Assembly (NCBI RefSeq): GCF_029867415.1
Contig: NC_081182.1
Span: forward strand, 40,701,155 to 40,765,154
From: Vicia villosa
Taxonomy: Eukaryota > Streptophyta > Magnoliopsida > Fabales > Fabaceae
Length of the DNA stretch: 64,000 nt
Direction: 5' to 3'
The notes under the pieces were generated by a model. The model was not told the DNA's origin. It saw only the letters and a list, made by a program, of their open reading frames with translations, and did no database searches. Both the position numbers and the translations under genes were made by a program. Shown piece by piece: positions 25,299-36,062 of this stretch (position 1 is its first letter; each line of letters opens with the position of its first letter).

Positions 25299-25726
25299 AT
25301 GGCCGAATTCTAATCACCAGATTTCCATTATTGACATTTTTACTTATATAGTAGTGTTGGTCGCATGCCATGCCAGTACAAAAAATAAATCATAAATACA
25401 TTTATAAACAAGTTATAAGCATATGTTTTTAGTAGCCACTTTGATCATCAAATATATTTTTAGATAATCACTTTAATATTTAAATTTATATTTAAATGAT
25501 CAATTTATTTCATAAACTATGGAATTAAGAATATTTTAGCAATCTCCAATTAAATCAACTTAATTGATAGTTATATAGAGACATTATATATAGAAATGCA
25601 ACTTTGAATCATCTTACTCATTCATCTTTATAACTTGAATTCCAGCAATTAAATTACTTAAAAAAAACTCTGTTAGCAAATTCAATATATTTAAAATCTA
25701 TAATATTAATAATAATACTAGTAATC

Positions 25727-25727
<1 letters not shown>

Positions 25728-25799
<72 letters not shown>

Positions 25800-25800
25800 G
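25728..25800. repeat. Microsatellite (AAT/TAA)n
   Basis: An uninterrupted run of about 24 TAA units. Confidence 0.95.
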
Positions 25801-25844
25801 AAAATCTATCATCTCATTTCTTGGGGTTCTCACGCACCATGCAT

Positions 25845-26040
25845 GTTTTCAAAAATACCCTTTGCTTCCGTAGGTGTATCTACGGAAGCATTTTTTTTTA
25901 CGTTGAATTCTTCCGTAGATACATTTACAATTTTTTTTACACGTTGTTTAAATGATTTAGTAGATACATCTACGAAAGAATTCAATGTAAAATAAAAAAA
26001 AAAGTGTGTTCGAAGATACACCTACGAAAGCAAATGACAA
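25845..26040. repeat. Palindromic block between two AAT microsatellites
   Basis: The left arm begins 'CCCTTTGCTTCCGTAGGTGT' and contains 'CTTCCGTAG...CTACGGAAG'. The right arm ends 'GATACACCTACGAAAGCAAA'. 'GAATTC' with 'ATACATTTAC'/'ATACATCTAC' lies symmetrically around about 25945. The structure is an imperfect palindrome of nearly 190 bp with shorter hairpins inside each arm. It may be a foldback/MITE-type insertion. Confidence 0.6.
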
Positions 26041-26101
26041 AAATGAAATTTCGTCAGGTGCCCAAGAGTATTATGAGGTGGATTGAGATATTCTCAACAA
26101 T

Positions 26102-26126
26102 AATAGTAATAATACCAATAATAATA

Positions 26127-26213
<87 letters not shown>
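26102..26213. repeat. Microsatellite (AAT)n
   Basis: An AAT run of about 110 bp with one early irregularity (AAATAAT near 26124). It is in the same phase and strand as the run at 25728-25800. Confidence 0.95.
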
Positions 26214-26214
<1 letters not shown>

Positions 26215-26385
26215 TGTCACATACTCCTCCACCACTACTGTGAATTCTGTTTAAATTTTTTCAGTATAAAATGTACATCTGATTGTTTTTAATGTTATAC
26301 AATTATTTAGTAGTATTATTTAACATTGTTATATGGTTTCAAATTTAATACTACTTCGATGACTACTCGCAGGAAGGGAAGCATA

Positions 26386-26857
26386 AGAGTCGAGATTTAA
26401 AAGGTAAGGTCAGAAGGAAGGAGTTTGAATTTAATGAAATTTTTTCCTAAAATACCATCAACTAATCCGCCAATGACTAGAGTCGAGATTTAAAAGGTAA
26501 GGTCAGAAATAAGAAATAAGGAGTTTGAATTTAATGAAAACTTTTCCTAAAATACCATCAACCAATCTGCCAATAACTAGAGTCGAGATTTAAAAGGTAA
26601 GGTCAGAAGGAAGGAGTTTGAATTTAATGAAAACTTTTCCTAAAATACCATCAATCAATCCGCCAATGACTAGAGTCGAGATTTAAAAGGTAAGGTCAGA
26701 AGGAAGGAGTTTGAATTTAATGAAAACTTTTCCTAAAATACCATCAACCAATCCGCCAATGACTAGAGTCAAGATTTAAAAGGTAAGGTCAGAAGGAAGG
26801 AGTTTGAATTTAATGAAAACTTTTCCTAAAATACCATCAACCAATCCGCCAATGACT
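26386..26857. repeat. Tandem array of a 93-bp unit, five copies
   Basis: Units start at 26386, 26479, 26579, 26672 and 26765 with the same first bases 'AGAGTCGAGATTTAAAAGG' (one C-to-T/A variant in the last). Spacing is 93 bp except for one unit of 100 bp, which has a 7-bp expansion within an AAGAAATAAG stretch. Copies are nearly identical, so the array is recent. It ends two bases before the copia LTR fragment at 26860. The reading frames across it are accidental. Confidence 0.9.
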
Positions 26858-26859
26858 GC

Positions 26860-26910
26860 TGTTAACATTGTAATTACCAGGAAGAATCTTCATCACATTG
26901 ATGGAGAAGA
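26860..26910 (-). repeat. Truncated 3' LTR fragment of the copia remnant
   Basis: About 50 bp starting TGTTAACATTG and running to GATGGAGAAG match the edge of the 5' LTR at 29196 with few changes. The sequence then jumps directly into integrase coding sequence, so the rest of the LTR, the RNase H and the reverse transcriptase are deleted. Confidence 0.75.
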
Positions 26911-28857
26911 TAAGAAGAAATTAGACAAGGCAAGAAATTCACTACCATTATCAGATCTTAAACATTTCAGAGAAGTGTTAAATTGGTTTTCAATGTAAGC
27001 TATAAACTCCATTAGACTATTTTTAGCTTGATCCTTAGTTTTAAGAAAAATTACCCAAGTATACCTTGAATAATCATCAACTAATGTTAAAATATATTTG
27101 TGTCCAAGAATGGATATAGTAAAAAAGGGACCCCAAATGTCAGCATGTAAAATTTGAAAGGAAGCAGTAGATTGAGTAACACTATTTGGAAATGGCAATT
27201 TCTTCTGTTTGCCAAGATGGCATGAATCACGAGGAACATTATTGTGTTTGTAAGGAATAAAAGGAAATTTTTTTATACACTTTGTAAACCTATATCAGAT
27301 ATGTGTCCAAGTCTGAGATGCCAAAGATTGGAAGGAGACTGACTTATTGAATGACCGACAGATGGATGCTTTGAAGAGTCAAGGACATAAAATACAACCC
27401 CCTTTGAAGACTAGCTATACCAATCATTTCCTTGGAATGATTTTGCAGTATTTGACAGGTATTAGTATTAAAATGAACATGACAATTATTGCTACACACC
27501 AGTTTTGCAATGGAAATTAAATTGACATGAAAACTTGGTATGTATAAGACATTGTGCAAGATTAAATAAGATGACAATTCTACACTTCCAAATATAGTAG
27601 CAGTAATCTGAGATCCATTTGGTAAGCTAACATGAACAAGAATAATGTTTTTATGAGAAATGAAAGATGCTATGTTAAAACAAATGTGGTCAGTGGCTCC
27701 TGTATTAAGGATCCAAAGGAAAGGGTTCTTACCATTGCTGTTGGATGAGTGTGAGTTTAAAACAAAAGGGGATGTGGAAATGGAATTGGCCTTAGGAGAG
27801 GTCTTTGACTGTTGGAGCAGCTCCAAGAGACTGTTGTACTGATCTTGAGTGAAGCCAAAACCAAATGAAGTTGAAGTAAACTGAGGAGAGTCTAATGTAG
27901 CATTTGCAGATACAATGGTTGTAGGAAGCTTGCCTATTTGCTTAAAACCTGGTGCATAACCATGTTTAAGGAAGCATGTTTCAATGGTATGGTTAGTCCT
28001 GCCACAATGTGTGCAGACCCGATTGTGTCCTTTAGCTCCACCATAACCCCGAACTTTACCCTTGTAAGCATTGTTTCCAGACTTGCCAGCCTGATTTCCT
28101 GAAGCAGTCCGAACCTGGAATGCAACAACCTCTTCACCACTAGTATTAGGAACATTAGTAGAACTTGAGAAATTCAATTCCCTTTCTTGTTGAATAACCA
28201 AGGAAAAGTCTTTATCTATGTTTGGCAAATGACTCATCATCATGCTCTAGGATTTTGAATGAGTAAACTTTTCATTCAATCTCTTGAGAAATCTAATGAC
28301 ATAATCTTGCTCACGATATTGGCGAATGGATGCAGTAGCACCACATGAACAAGGGATAGCGCATAAGCAAGCTATGATAGGGCGATAGTTCTCTAATTCG
28401 TCCCACATTACCTTCAGCTGAGTGAAGTAGGTGGAAACATCAAATGTACCTTGACGAAATTTATACAATTCTTACTTAATGTCAGATATGCGGAATATAT
28501 CACTGTGAGAGAAACGAATTTGCAAATTTTTCCAGAAATCAACAACACTATCAATCCATAACACGAATTTTTCAATTGATTCAGAGATGGAACGATGAAT
28601 CCAGTCGACTACCATAGTGTTGCAACGGATCCAAGGAGCATACAAAGGATCTGAGATAGGAGGTTTAGTGAGGGTTCCACGATGAATTTCTCTTTGTTCT
28701 TGGAAATGAGAGCAATATGCATTAACCGAGACCATGTATGGTAGTTCTTATCATCAAGTAAAGGAGAAACAAGAATCAATGCTGGATTTTCATTAGGATG
28801 CAAATAATATGGATTTGTAGAATTCGTAGAAAAATCAGCGAAACTCTGGTATGCCAT
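26911..28857 (-). pseudogene. copia gag-protease-integrase, broken
   Basis: The gag begins MAYQSFADFSTN at 28857, with the usual NPYYLHPNENPALILVSPLL block. Frameshifts at about 28690 and 28470 and a stop at about 28245 break it (pieces 28609-28857, 28472-28735, 28247-28468). The piece at 27344-28243 holds the zinc knuckle CTHCGRTNHTIETC and the protease site. There the catalytic Asp is replaced: ILNTGATDHIC instead of the usual D-S/T-G. Integrase core sequence (LHADIWGP, VDDYSRYTWV, LRSDNGSEF) continues at 26911-27198 and ends at the deletion junction. It cannot make an active polyprotein. Confidence 0.85.
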
Positions 28858-29195
28858 TGTTAACAAAGCAGAGAGAAAACAGATAAACAAGAACAAGACA
28901 CAAGCAAGGAGTAGATTTCAGAACACAAAATCAAGAATCACAATAGAAATCACAACTCTGTGCGTGAAAGATATTGATATCAAGATGTGTGAAATCAAGA
29001 AGAAAAGGGAACGCCAAAACATTCACAACAATCACAAAGAATGAATGAGCGAAGATAATTACAACAATCGCAAAGAAAGCAAATCAGCAGAGTGATGCGA
29101 AGAGAAAAATAGTAAGAAAGAAAACGATTACCCGTGAGATTGAAGATCTGGGGAAGAATATAATGGCTACCAGAGCTTGTTAAGCTCTGATACCA

Positions 29196-29410
29196 TGTTA
29201 ACATTGACATTATCAGGAAGAATCTTCATCACATTGATGGAGAAGAAGGCATGGGAGCATAACAGAACTAGCAAGCTATAACAGAAAAAGAAAAGTAGTT
29301 ATGAAATTGTTATATCCTCACTAACCTTTCAAGGTGGTACAAGATACAATATATATAGTAGATAAGGTCCACTCCTATGTACAAGTGTCTGTCTGCTAGG
29401 GACATGGAGA
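29196..29410 (-). repeat. 5' LTR of the copia remnant, interrupted
   Basis: It starts TGTTAACATTG directly next to the primer binding site and runs to about 'GGACATGGAGA', where a 'CAGTGGCGGAG' element end begins. The true outer border is probably displaced to about 30100-30120, after the insertion. Confidence 0.65.
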
Positions 29411-30040
29411 CAGTGGCGGAGTCAGGTCCAACATTTTGAGGGGGCCACAAATATAAATAATATACATAGCATAATTTTAAATTATAATTTGTAATCATAA
29501 TTGTTATTGTAATATCGCTAATTTAGTAGTCTTTGTAACCACATAACTGCAACAAATTAAAATAATGCGTCTCGTCGTCATTAGGAATCACATCAAACAA
29601 TTTTGCTTATGGTTCTTCAAGTATTTCTATCGAAATACAAAATTTCATAATCTCAAAATTCAATTTATTTTCTATTTTTATATAATGAAAAAATTTAACA
29701 TGAAATATTTTTAAACAATACTAGTATACTTCAAACACCACCCAACTAAAAATCAATTGCAACGACCGCAATATGCAATATAGCAACCGCAATAATCGTA
29801 ATTACAACACCCACAATCACATCAACAATTTAAAACTAGAATAAATAGTTTTATTTTTGATAAATAATATATATAACTTCAATACTAATACTAGAACCAT
29901 ATAATTTTTTTTAATGCATTTCTACTAAAAAGATTGTAGTGGTATAAGCTTTTGAAATTAAGTTGCAAAATATCTAGTCAAGTTCTAGTATTCGCACTAC
30001 AGTCAAAACGAATATAATAAAAATAGTAAAATGGCTGAAT
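29411..30040. mobile_element. Truncated hAT-like insertion (CAGTGGCGGA terminus)
   Basis: It begins 'CAGTGGCGGAGTCAGG', the same kind of terminus as the complete element at 61990, and continues with GGGGGCCAC and AT-rich filler. No matching right end is visible. The right side instead joins a second copy of 53 bp of the surrounding LTR (30041-30093). It is probably truncated or rearranged. Confidence 0.45.
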
Positions 30041-30120
30041 GTAGATAAGGTCCACTCTTATGTACAAGTTGTCTGCTAGTGGACATGGAGATTAATACTA
30101 TCTGTATACAACACATAGTA

Positions 30121-30262
30121 CTTTCTCGGCCTTATTTATAAGCAAAGATTCCTTTTTTAGGTTCATTGAATAATGAATGTATCTGGTCTACTATGTATAC
30201 CAGATACTTTCATTATTCAATGAACATAAAAAAAACTCTATTTATAAATAAGGCCGGAGTAG
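30121..30262. mobile_element. Stowaway-type MITE, 142 bp
   Basis: The ends are 'CTTTCTCGGCC' and the inverted 'GGCCGGAGTAG', flanked by TA on both sides (30119-30120 and 30263-30264). The arms stay paired inward (TTATTTATAA, TTCATTGAATAATGAA, ATCTGG/CCAGAT), so almost the whole element folds into a hairpin. The CTCCCTCCG-like end and the TA duplication fit Tc1/mariner Stowaway MITEs. Confidence 0.88.
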
Positions 30263-30278
30263 TATGAAACTAGTATAA

Positions 30279-30280
<2 letters not shown>

Positions 30281-30358
<78 letters not shown>
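30281..30358. repeat. Microsatellite (TA)n
   Basis: An uninterrupted run of about 39 TA units close behind the Stowaway element. Confidence 0.95.
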
Positions 30359-30361
<3 letters not shown>

Positions 30362-30691
30362 CTAATAACTGCCGTGTTTATAGTGACAACGACTGAAACT
30401 CCATAAGTCAGATTTTCATTATGTGTAGCCTTACCCATAAATCTATTACATGATTTTGTGTCCATACAACAAAAAGAAAATAACAAAAGGATGAGGCAAA
30501 AGAGAAAATAGTTGAATTTTCGGTATGAAATCCATACCAAAATACAAATTAATAGTAGAAATTTTAGTTAACATCAATATAATTAAGATTATACAAAAAG
30601 AACAGACTAACGAACAACAAATTGCGCCACTATTCCTTTTTAATTGTGATGTTTCAAGGTAGTCATTCACTTTTTGATTCATATATACATT
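30359..30691. other. Intergenic, no recognised feature
   Basis: AT-rich sequence between the microsatellite and the target site of the outer retrotransposon. Confidence 0.5.
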
Positions 30692-30696
30692 CCTAT

Positions 30697-31258
30697 TGTT
30701 GGAAATTATTAATACTTAATAATATTTAATCACCATAGATGTGTTCCAAAATGACAAGAAAATATTTATATGAAGTTTGTATTTTGAATATGAAAATAGG
30801 CAACACTTCGTGAAGTGTTGCAATAGGCTGTTTGTAGTTTAAATCAGAAGTAGGCAATACTTCGTGAAGTGTTGCAGAATGAAAACATGCAACTCTTGGT
30901 AAATGTTGCAATAGGCCAAGCATTGTAACTTTTGGAAAAGGAATCGTTTTACGAAGGGTCGCCACCTTATGAAACAATACTAAAGTGGCCTATAAAAAAT
31001 TCATTCTAGATTCAGAAATCAATAACAAAAATTGTACATATGATAAGCCTATTATCTTCACTAAAATTCCAGACACTCTTCGCTACATTCGAGTTTTCGT
31101 CGGTCTTACGCAAACTCGATAAAAGGCTGAATTATCCTGGATATTCCTGCGTTCCAACTCTAATACATATTGAGAGTGCTTGAAATACTTATAAGGAAAG
31201 TGATTTCGTTCACGATTCTAGCCTCGACTCCATTCGGTTTAAATTGATTTTTCTAACA
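30697..31258 (+). repeat. 5' LTR of the outer copia element
   Basis: 562 bp, TGTTGGAAATT to TTTCTAACA. It contains two copies of a strong hairpin with arms GCAACACTTC / GAAGTGTTGC around 30802-30825 and 30850-30872 (one arm of the second has a C-to-T change). A third, half-matching copy follows. These are conserved in the 3' LTR. Confidence 0.95.
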
Positions 31259-32143
31259 ATCTTATAAGTATTCATAATGGCAACCGAGGCTCCCGTATCA
31301 AGAATGATAATCGTCATCATAAATTCGGGTATGTTCTTATTATTGTCTTTTAGAATTAGAGCACCGTAAAATAAAATTTTCTAAGAATTTTGTCTTATTG
31401 AGCAAATCGGTAATAATTGATATCAGAAATTTATTGTTGATATTGTGATCTTCCAGTAGTTGTTAACTAAAATATATCAAAACTAATTTTGAGATATAAT
31501 ATATAAATAGTTTTTATAGTGTATTAATAAACAGAGACTTATAAGACTTATTCATAATTGAAAATTAATATGCACGTGCCCTTACCGCATAATAATATGA
31601 TCCATTACGTGTTCATAAAAGTAAAATAAAGTCGTATAGGCATGGTAATTACAAGTAATTGGTTTCATAATTCATATATGCTGTTTTCTCTTGATGTGCA
31701 TGATAGTTTTGTAGCATATATGCAGCGAATATGAACTATATACTGGTAAAGCATCAGCAGGTGCAATATATCTATGGATATATGTTAATAAGTAGATACA
31801 TTGATATGTTAAATATTTGAAATACATGAACATGATAACTAGTATACAATTAAATTTTGATTTGATGCTATATAAATAATATGTTTATGTTATATAATAT
31901 GGATTGGTGGATTTATTTTCTACACCAATGAGAAGAGATTTATAGTCAAATATGTTTATATATTTCTGTCTGAATAATAAATTTGAAATAAAATGTTAGA
32001 TATGGAAATAACATGTTTATATTCAATAAGATTTATTATTATAAGAAATATGAAGATTATTCAAAGATAGTTCATAATGTCTCTAAAATTTGAGTCTTAT
32101 GTAACTATTAAATTCTGAGATGTGAAATTTTGGGAACCTTATC
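31259..32143 (+). other. Leader and eroded gag region of the outer element
   Basis: It directly follows the 5' LTR. A possible start, ATGGCAACCGAGGCTCC at about 31279, is soon lost. The rest is AT-rich with no gag, protease or integrase motif, so most of the expected roughly 3 kb of coding sequence has been deleted. Confidence 0.5.
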
Positions 32144-32930
32144 GTGGAGGATAAGGAATTCAAGTTTTTGACAAATGAAGAACCTTGTGAGGAAAATTAT
32201 CCGCGGATTGTTGAAACACAAATCAAAAGTTCGTCAATGATTGTTGAAAAACAAATCGAACTTAGAATAAGCAGAAAGTTTAAAAGGCTAAGGATCTATT
32301 GTCGGCATATTTCTTGTATCCAGTAGAAGAAAAATGTGAGAATTTTGTTCGTAAGATTCCTATTATTCTTCGAGCGGAAGATGATCCTAAAGAGTTACAA
32401 TGAAAATGTAATTTCAAGGGACTTCTCTTGGAATGATGTTATCCAAGATGAAATGCATTTAATAATGTCAAACAACACTTGGGAACTTGCCACTCTACCT
32501 AAAGGATAAAAAATCGATTGGATGAAAATGGATGTTGAGAAGGAAGTATCATAGTGATGATACACTAGACACCTACAATGATAGATTAGTGGCAAAGGGT
32601 TTCATACAAAAGGAATGTGTTGATTATTTCGACACATATGCATTAGAAGCAATCACAACGAAAATTAGAGTTTCCTTTGCACTAGTTTCTTTGCATGATC
32701 TTTTAGTTCATCAAATAGATGTCAAAATGACATTCCTAAAATGTAGAACTCAGTGAGGAGATTTACATGGAGAAACTAGAAGGTTATATGCCTTTAGATA
32801 ATTAATAAAAGGTGTGCAAGTTTGTCAAATCCTTGTGTGGATTAAAATATGCACCAAAACAATGGCACCAAAAGTTTGATTATATCATTGTAAGATTCAC
32901 AAATTAAAAGGGAGACACACAACTTAGGGG
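32144..32930 (+). pseudogene. copia reverse transcriptase N-terminal part, broken
   Basis: Readable blocks in shifting frames include DEMHLIMSNNTWELATLPKG (about 32450-32508), KYHSDDTLDTYNDRLVAKGF (32540-32600), DYFDTYALEAITTKIRV, VHQIDVKMTFL, then EEIYMEKLEGY and CGLKYAPKQWHQKFD up to about 32900. They match the copia RT region up to the LYGLKQAPR-type motif. Stops and frameshifts occur throughout. The YVDD box is absent because the next sequence is a foreign LTR-like fragment. Confidence 0.8.
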
Positions 32931-33640
32931 GACTTTTCAATCTTATCAAAACAATAATTCACAGAGTTTGTCATCATCAAAAATAGGGAGATTGTGAAGA
33001 ATATATCTTATATTTAATTTTGATGAAGACAAAGGTTATCAAAGAAGAAAAGGATCAAAAGTGTCATGCACATCAATGATGTAGTTAATCAAGAAGGTTG
33101 AACATAGAAGTTCAAGAGAAGATTTGAGAGAAGTGAACATAACTAAGGTATTCATTGCAATTCATACTATTTATTTTAAATTGCTCATAATTTTATCTCT
33201 CACTTCATCTAAAAACCTTCTTCATCTAATTCTTGTGATAAGTGTTTGTACACAAAGTTGTGTAAGAATATTGTAATATTCCTTTGTCTCTCCATGTTGA
33301 TTACATGTTAATCATTATCAAAGAGATGAATGAAATCTTAGAAACAAAGAGGTTTCTAACTTCCACAACCAAGATGAAAATCTTGAAATAGTGGACACTC
33401 TTTTCGATCAAAGTAAAGCGAAAGAGTGAGGGTTTAAAACATAGTCAAACACACTATATTGAAAAAACTTCCACATTCAAGATGAAAGATCTTGGACTAA
33501 TTGATACTCTTTTTGGGATCAAAGTAATGCGAAAATAGTGGGGGTTATGAACTTAGTCAAATACACTTTGTTGAGAAAGTTCTTGATAAGTTCAAATTGT
33601 CACGTTTCAAAAAGTGAATATCAATTTGATCTTAGTGTCA
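32931..33640 (+). mobile_element. LTR-like fragment of a third retrotransposon
   Basis: The reverse transcriptase stops abruptly. It is followed by 'GTTTGTCATCATCAAAAA' and the purine-rich TAGGGAGATTG, the typical end of a Sirevirus-like internal region. A possible LTR then starts TGTGAAGAATATATC (about 32994). RNase H of the outer element resumes at about 33640-33700. The right border and target duplication are not clear. Confidence 0.45.
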
Positions 33641-33659
33641 AAATGATGATGGAAGAGTT

Positions 33660-34350
33660 ATGGCTATATTAGAATACACAAGTGAAATTAGTTTTATAAA
33701 TGCAATGTACTATATGCGATATAGCAGTTGCAAATAGTAAATGAGTAGATTTACTAGAAATCCAAATGGTGAGCATTCGAAGGACATCACAAGGATTTTG
33801 ATTATCTTTTAAAACCAAATATGGACCTCCATTATGGTAGATTTCCTGCCATAGTAGAAGGATATACCAACATGAGTTGGATATCGAGTATTGGAGATCA
33901 TAAATTTATAACTGAGTTGATATTTACTCTAGTTGGAGGTGAGATTTCTTGGAAGAGCAAGAAATAAAGATGCATCACTCTCTTGACCATGGAGCCATGG
34001 TGTGTGGATCTCGCTTCCACTGGTCAAAGAAGTTAAATGATTGAGGGACCTTCTTTCAGAAGTTCCATTGGCTAAATACAATGTTTTAAAGGTGTTAACA
34101 CAATGTGTTAGTCAAGTCAATTTAGCAAGAAAATTCAGATAAGTGTAAAATGGAAAGTCTGGGCACTGAGGTCTTAGACATTCGTGAGAAAATTGATTAA
34201 AGATGTAATCATTTACTCGCATATATACGATCAATCTATAATTTGAGAAATTCATTTACTAAGCCACTGGCCAGAGACTTAGTAAAAACAACCTCGAGAG
34301 ATAGGAGGTTGAAACTCCTTGAGTAAGAGTTCCGACAGCGGCAGCAACCC
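33660..34350 (+). pseudogene. copia RNase H region of the outer element, broken
   Basis: Blocks in several frames: SRFTRNPNGEH, GRFPAIVEGYTNMSWISS, FTLVGGEISWKSKK, then an eroded SEFIAL/AA.GRA stretch, and SFTKPLARDLV near 34255-34290 (the usual DPLTK.L end of pol). They follow the normal order of a copia RNase H. Many stops show long inactivity. Confidence 0.75.
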
Positions 34351-34835
34351 AATCTTACGTTAACAGAACATTAACCTCAAGATTTTCAATGGGTAACAAC
34401 AAGTTGTTGATTTGGATGATTGTCAAAGATTTCGTGGTAATGTTGACCTTAAAATGAGGGTTGAGTTTTATTTCAAACTCTTAATGAAGTTCAATACCGA
34501 GGGTACGTGTCTCATGGAAAAGGACACAATATGAACTTCACCTATGTGAATTTCGAGATGGTGCCGTCTCAAAGTGAGAGTTGGAGTTTCTCTCATGAAA
34601 AATTAATGAAACAGGATAGCATATGGCCATAAATAAGTGCTAGGCGAGAAATGTAGGCGAAGAACCCTTAAAGAATGTGTGTAATGTAACGCCGGTATAA
34701 TCATATGGATTAATGGTTTAAAAGCATTGCTACCTAATATTCCGATTAGACTTTGCGTTATCCTTACTAAGATTAAGTTTAAAATCGAAAGATACTTAAT
34801 TGTATTAACATTCTTTGTATCCTTTTTTTCTGGAA
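34351..34835 (+). other. 3' untranslated region of the outer element
   Basis: Non-coding sequence between the end of the outer pol and the insertion site of the inner element. The outer 3' UTR resumes at 44493 and ends with the purine tract before 44521. Confidence 0.6.
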
Positions 34836-34840
34836 TTGAT

Positions 34841-36062
34841 TGAAGGATAGAAAAACACTTAGAAAGGGGGGGGGGGTTTGAATAAGTGTAGTCTAAAAAC
34901 TTGAACGATAAAAACAATATGCACAGTTATTTTTATCCTGGTTCGTTGTTAACTAAACTACTCCAGTCCACCCCCACGGAGTGATTTACCTCACCTGTGG
35001 ATTTAATCCACTAATCGCAACAGATTACAATGGTTTTCCACTTAGTCCGCGACTAAGTCTTCTAGAGTATCCTGATCACAACCTGATCACTCCAGGAACA
35101 AATGCTTAGACACAAGCTAAGACTTTCTTAGAGTATCCTGACCACCACGTGATCACTCTAATTACAACTGCTTAGACACAAGCTAAGACTTCCTAGAGTA
35201 TCCTGATCAACACTTGATCACTCTAGTTACTTACAAATTAATGTAATCAATTCTAAGAGTATTACAAATGCTTCTGAAAAGCTATAATCACAACAGTGAT
35301 ATTTCTCTTAACGTTTAAAGCTTAATCTCACTAATATATTACAACAGCAATGTAGTGAGCTTTGATGAAGATGAAGTTTCTGAGCTTTGAATTTGAACAG
35401 CGTTTCAGCAAGTTAATATTCACAGAATTTGGTTTAGAGTTGTTAACCTTGCTTCTCATCAGAACTTCATATTTATAGGCGTTTGAGAAGATGACCGTTG
35501 AGAGCATTTAATGCTTTGCGTGTTCCGTACAGCATTGCATTTAATGTTTCACGCTTTTGTCAACTACCTCGAGCCTTGTTCACGCTGTGTCTACTGACGT
35601 TGCCTTTAATAGCTTCCAACGTTCCTTTTGTCAGTCAGCGTAGCCTGCCACCTGTACTTTCTTCTGATCTGATGTTTGTGAATATAATATTTGAATATCA
35701 TCAGAGTCAAACAGCTTGGTGCATAGCATCTTCTTGTCTTCTGACCTTGAAGTGCTTCTGAGCGTGATACCATCAGAACTTCAGTGCTTCTGCTTCTGAT
35801 CTCAAGTTCTTCTGATGCTTCCATAGACCCATGTTCTGATTCTGCCTTGACCATCTTCTGATGTCTTGCCAGACCATGTTCTGATGTTGCATGCTGAACC
35901 TTCTGAGACAAAGCTTCTGAGCGCTGATTTGTGCATACTCTTTATATATTTCCTGAAAGGGAATTTGCAATGTATTAGAGTACCACATTATCTCACACAA
36001 AATTCATATCCTTGTTATCATCAAAACTAAGAATATTGATCAGAACAAATCTTGTTCTAACA
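34841..36062 (-). repeat. 3' LTR of the inner Sirevirus
   Basis: 1222 bp, TGTTAGAACAAG...TATCCTTCA on the minus strand. It contains a run of 11 G (34866-34876) where the other LTR has 7. Near its U5 side (35030-35235) three similar modules carry paired blocks such as CTTAG...CTAAG and TGATCA...TGATCA. A TATA-like TATAAATATG lies near 35470 on the minus strand. Confidence 0.95.

Larger units (their letters stand above)
26860..29410 (-). mobile_element. Ty1/copia retrotransposon remnant, internally deleted
   Basis: Order on the minus strand: 5' LTR (from 29196 upward), a perfect initiator-Met primer binding site TGGTATCAGAGC (29195 to 29184), gag from an ATG at 28857, zinc knuckle, protease, part of the integrase, and a stub of the 3' LTR. 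Reverse transcriptase and RNase H are missing. The 5' LTR itself is interrupted near 29410. A related 53-bp piece of it reappears at 30041-30093. Confidence 0.85.

Noticed and set aside
26004..26243. Open frame with a long poly-Asn tract
   Set aside because: It is the (AAT)n microsatellite read as codons; there is no other coding evidence.
26386..26857. CRISPR-like array
   Set aside because: The 93-bp units are contiguous without unique spacers and the genome is eukaryotic.
30238..30540. Open frame with Tyr-Ile repeats
   Set aside because: It is produced by the (TA)n microsatellite.
30726..30977. 83-codon frame duplicated at 44550-44801
   Set aside because: It is part of the outer element's LTR; the frame is accidental.
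35498..36000. Open frames duplicated at 43923-44425
   Set aside because: They lie inside the two LTRs of the Sirevirus; their duplication reflects the LTR pair, not genes.
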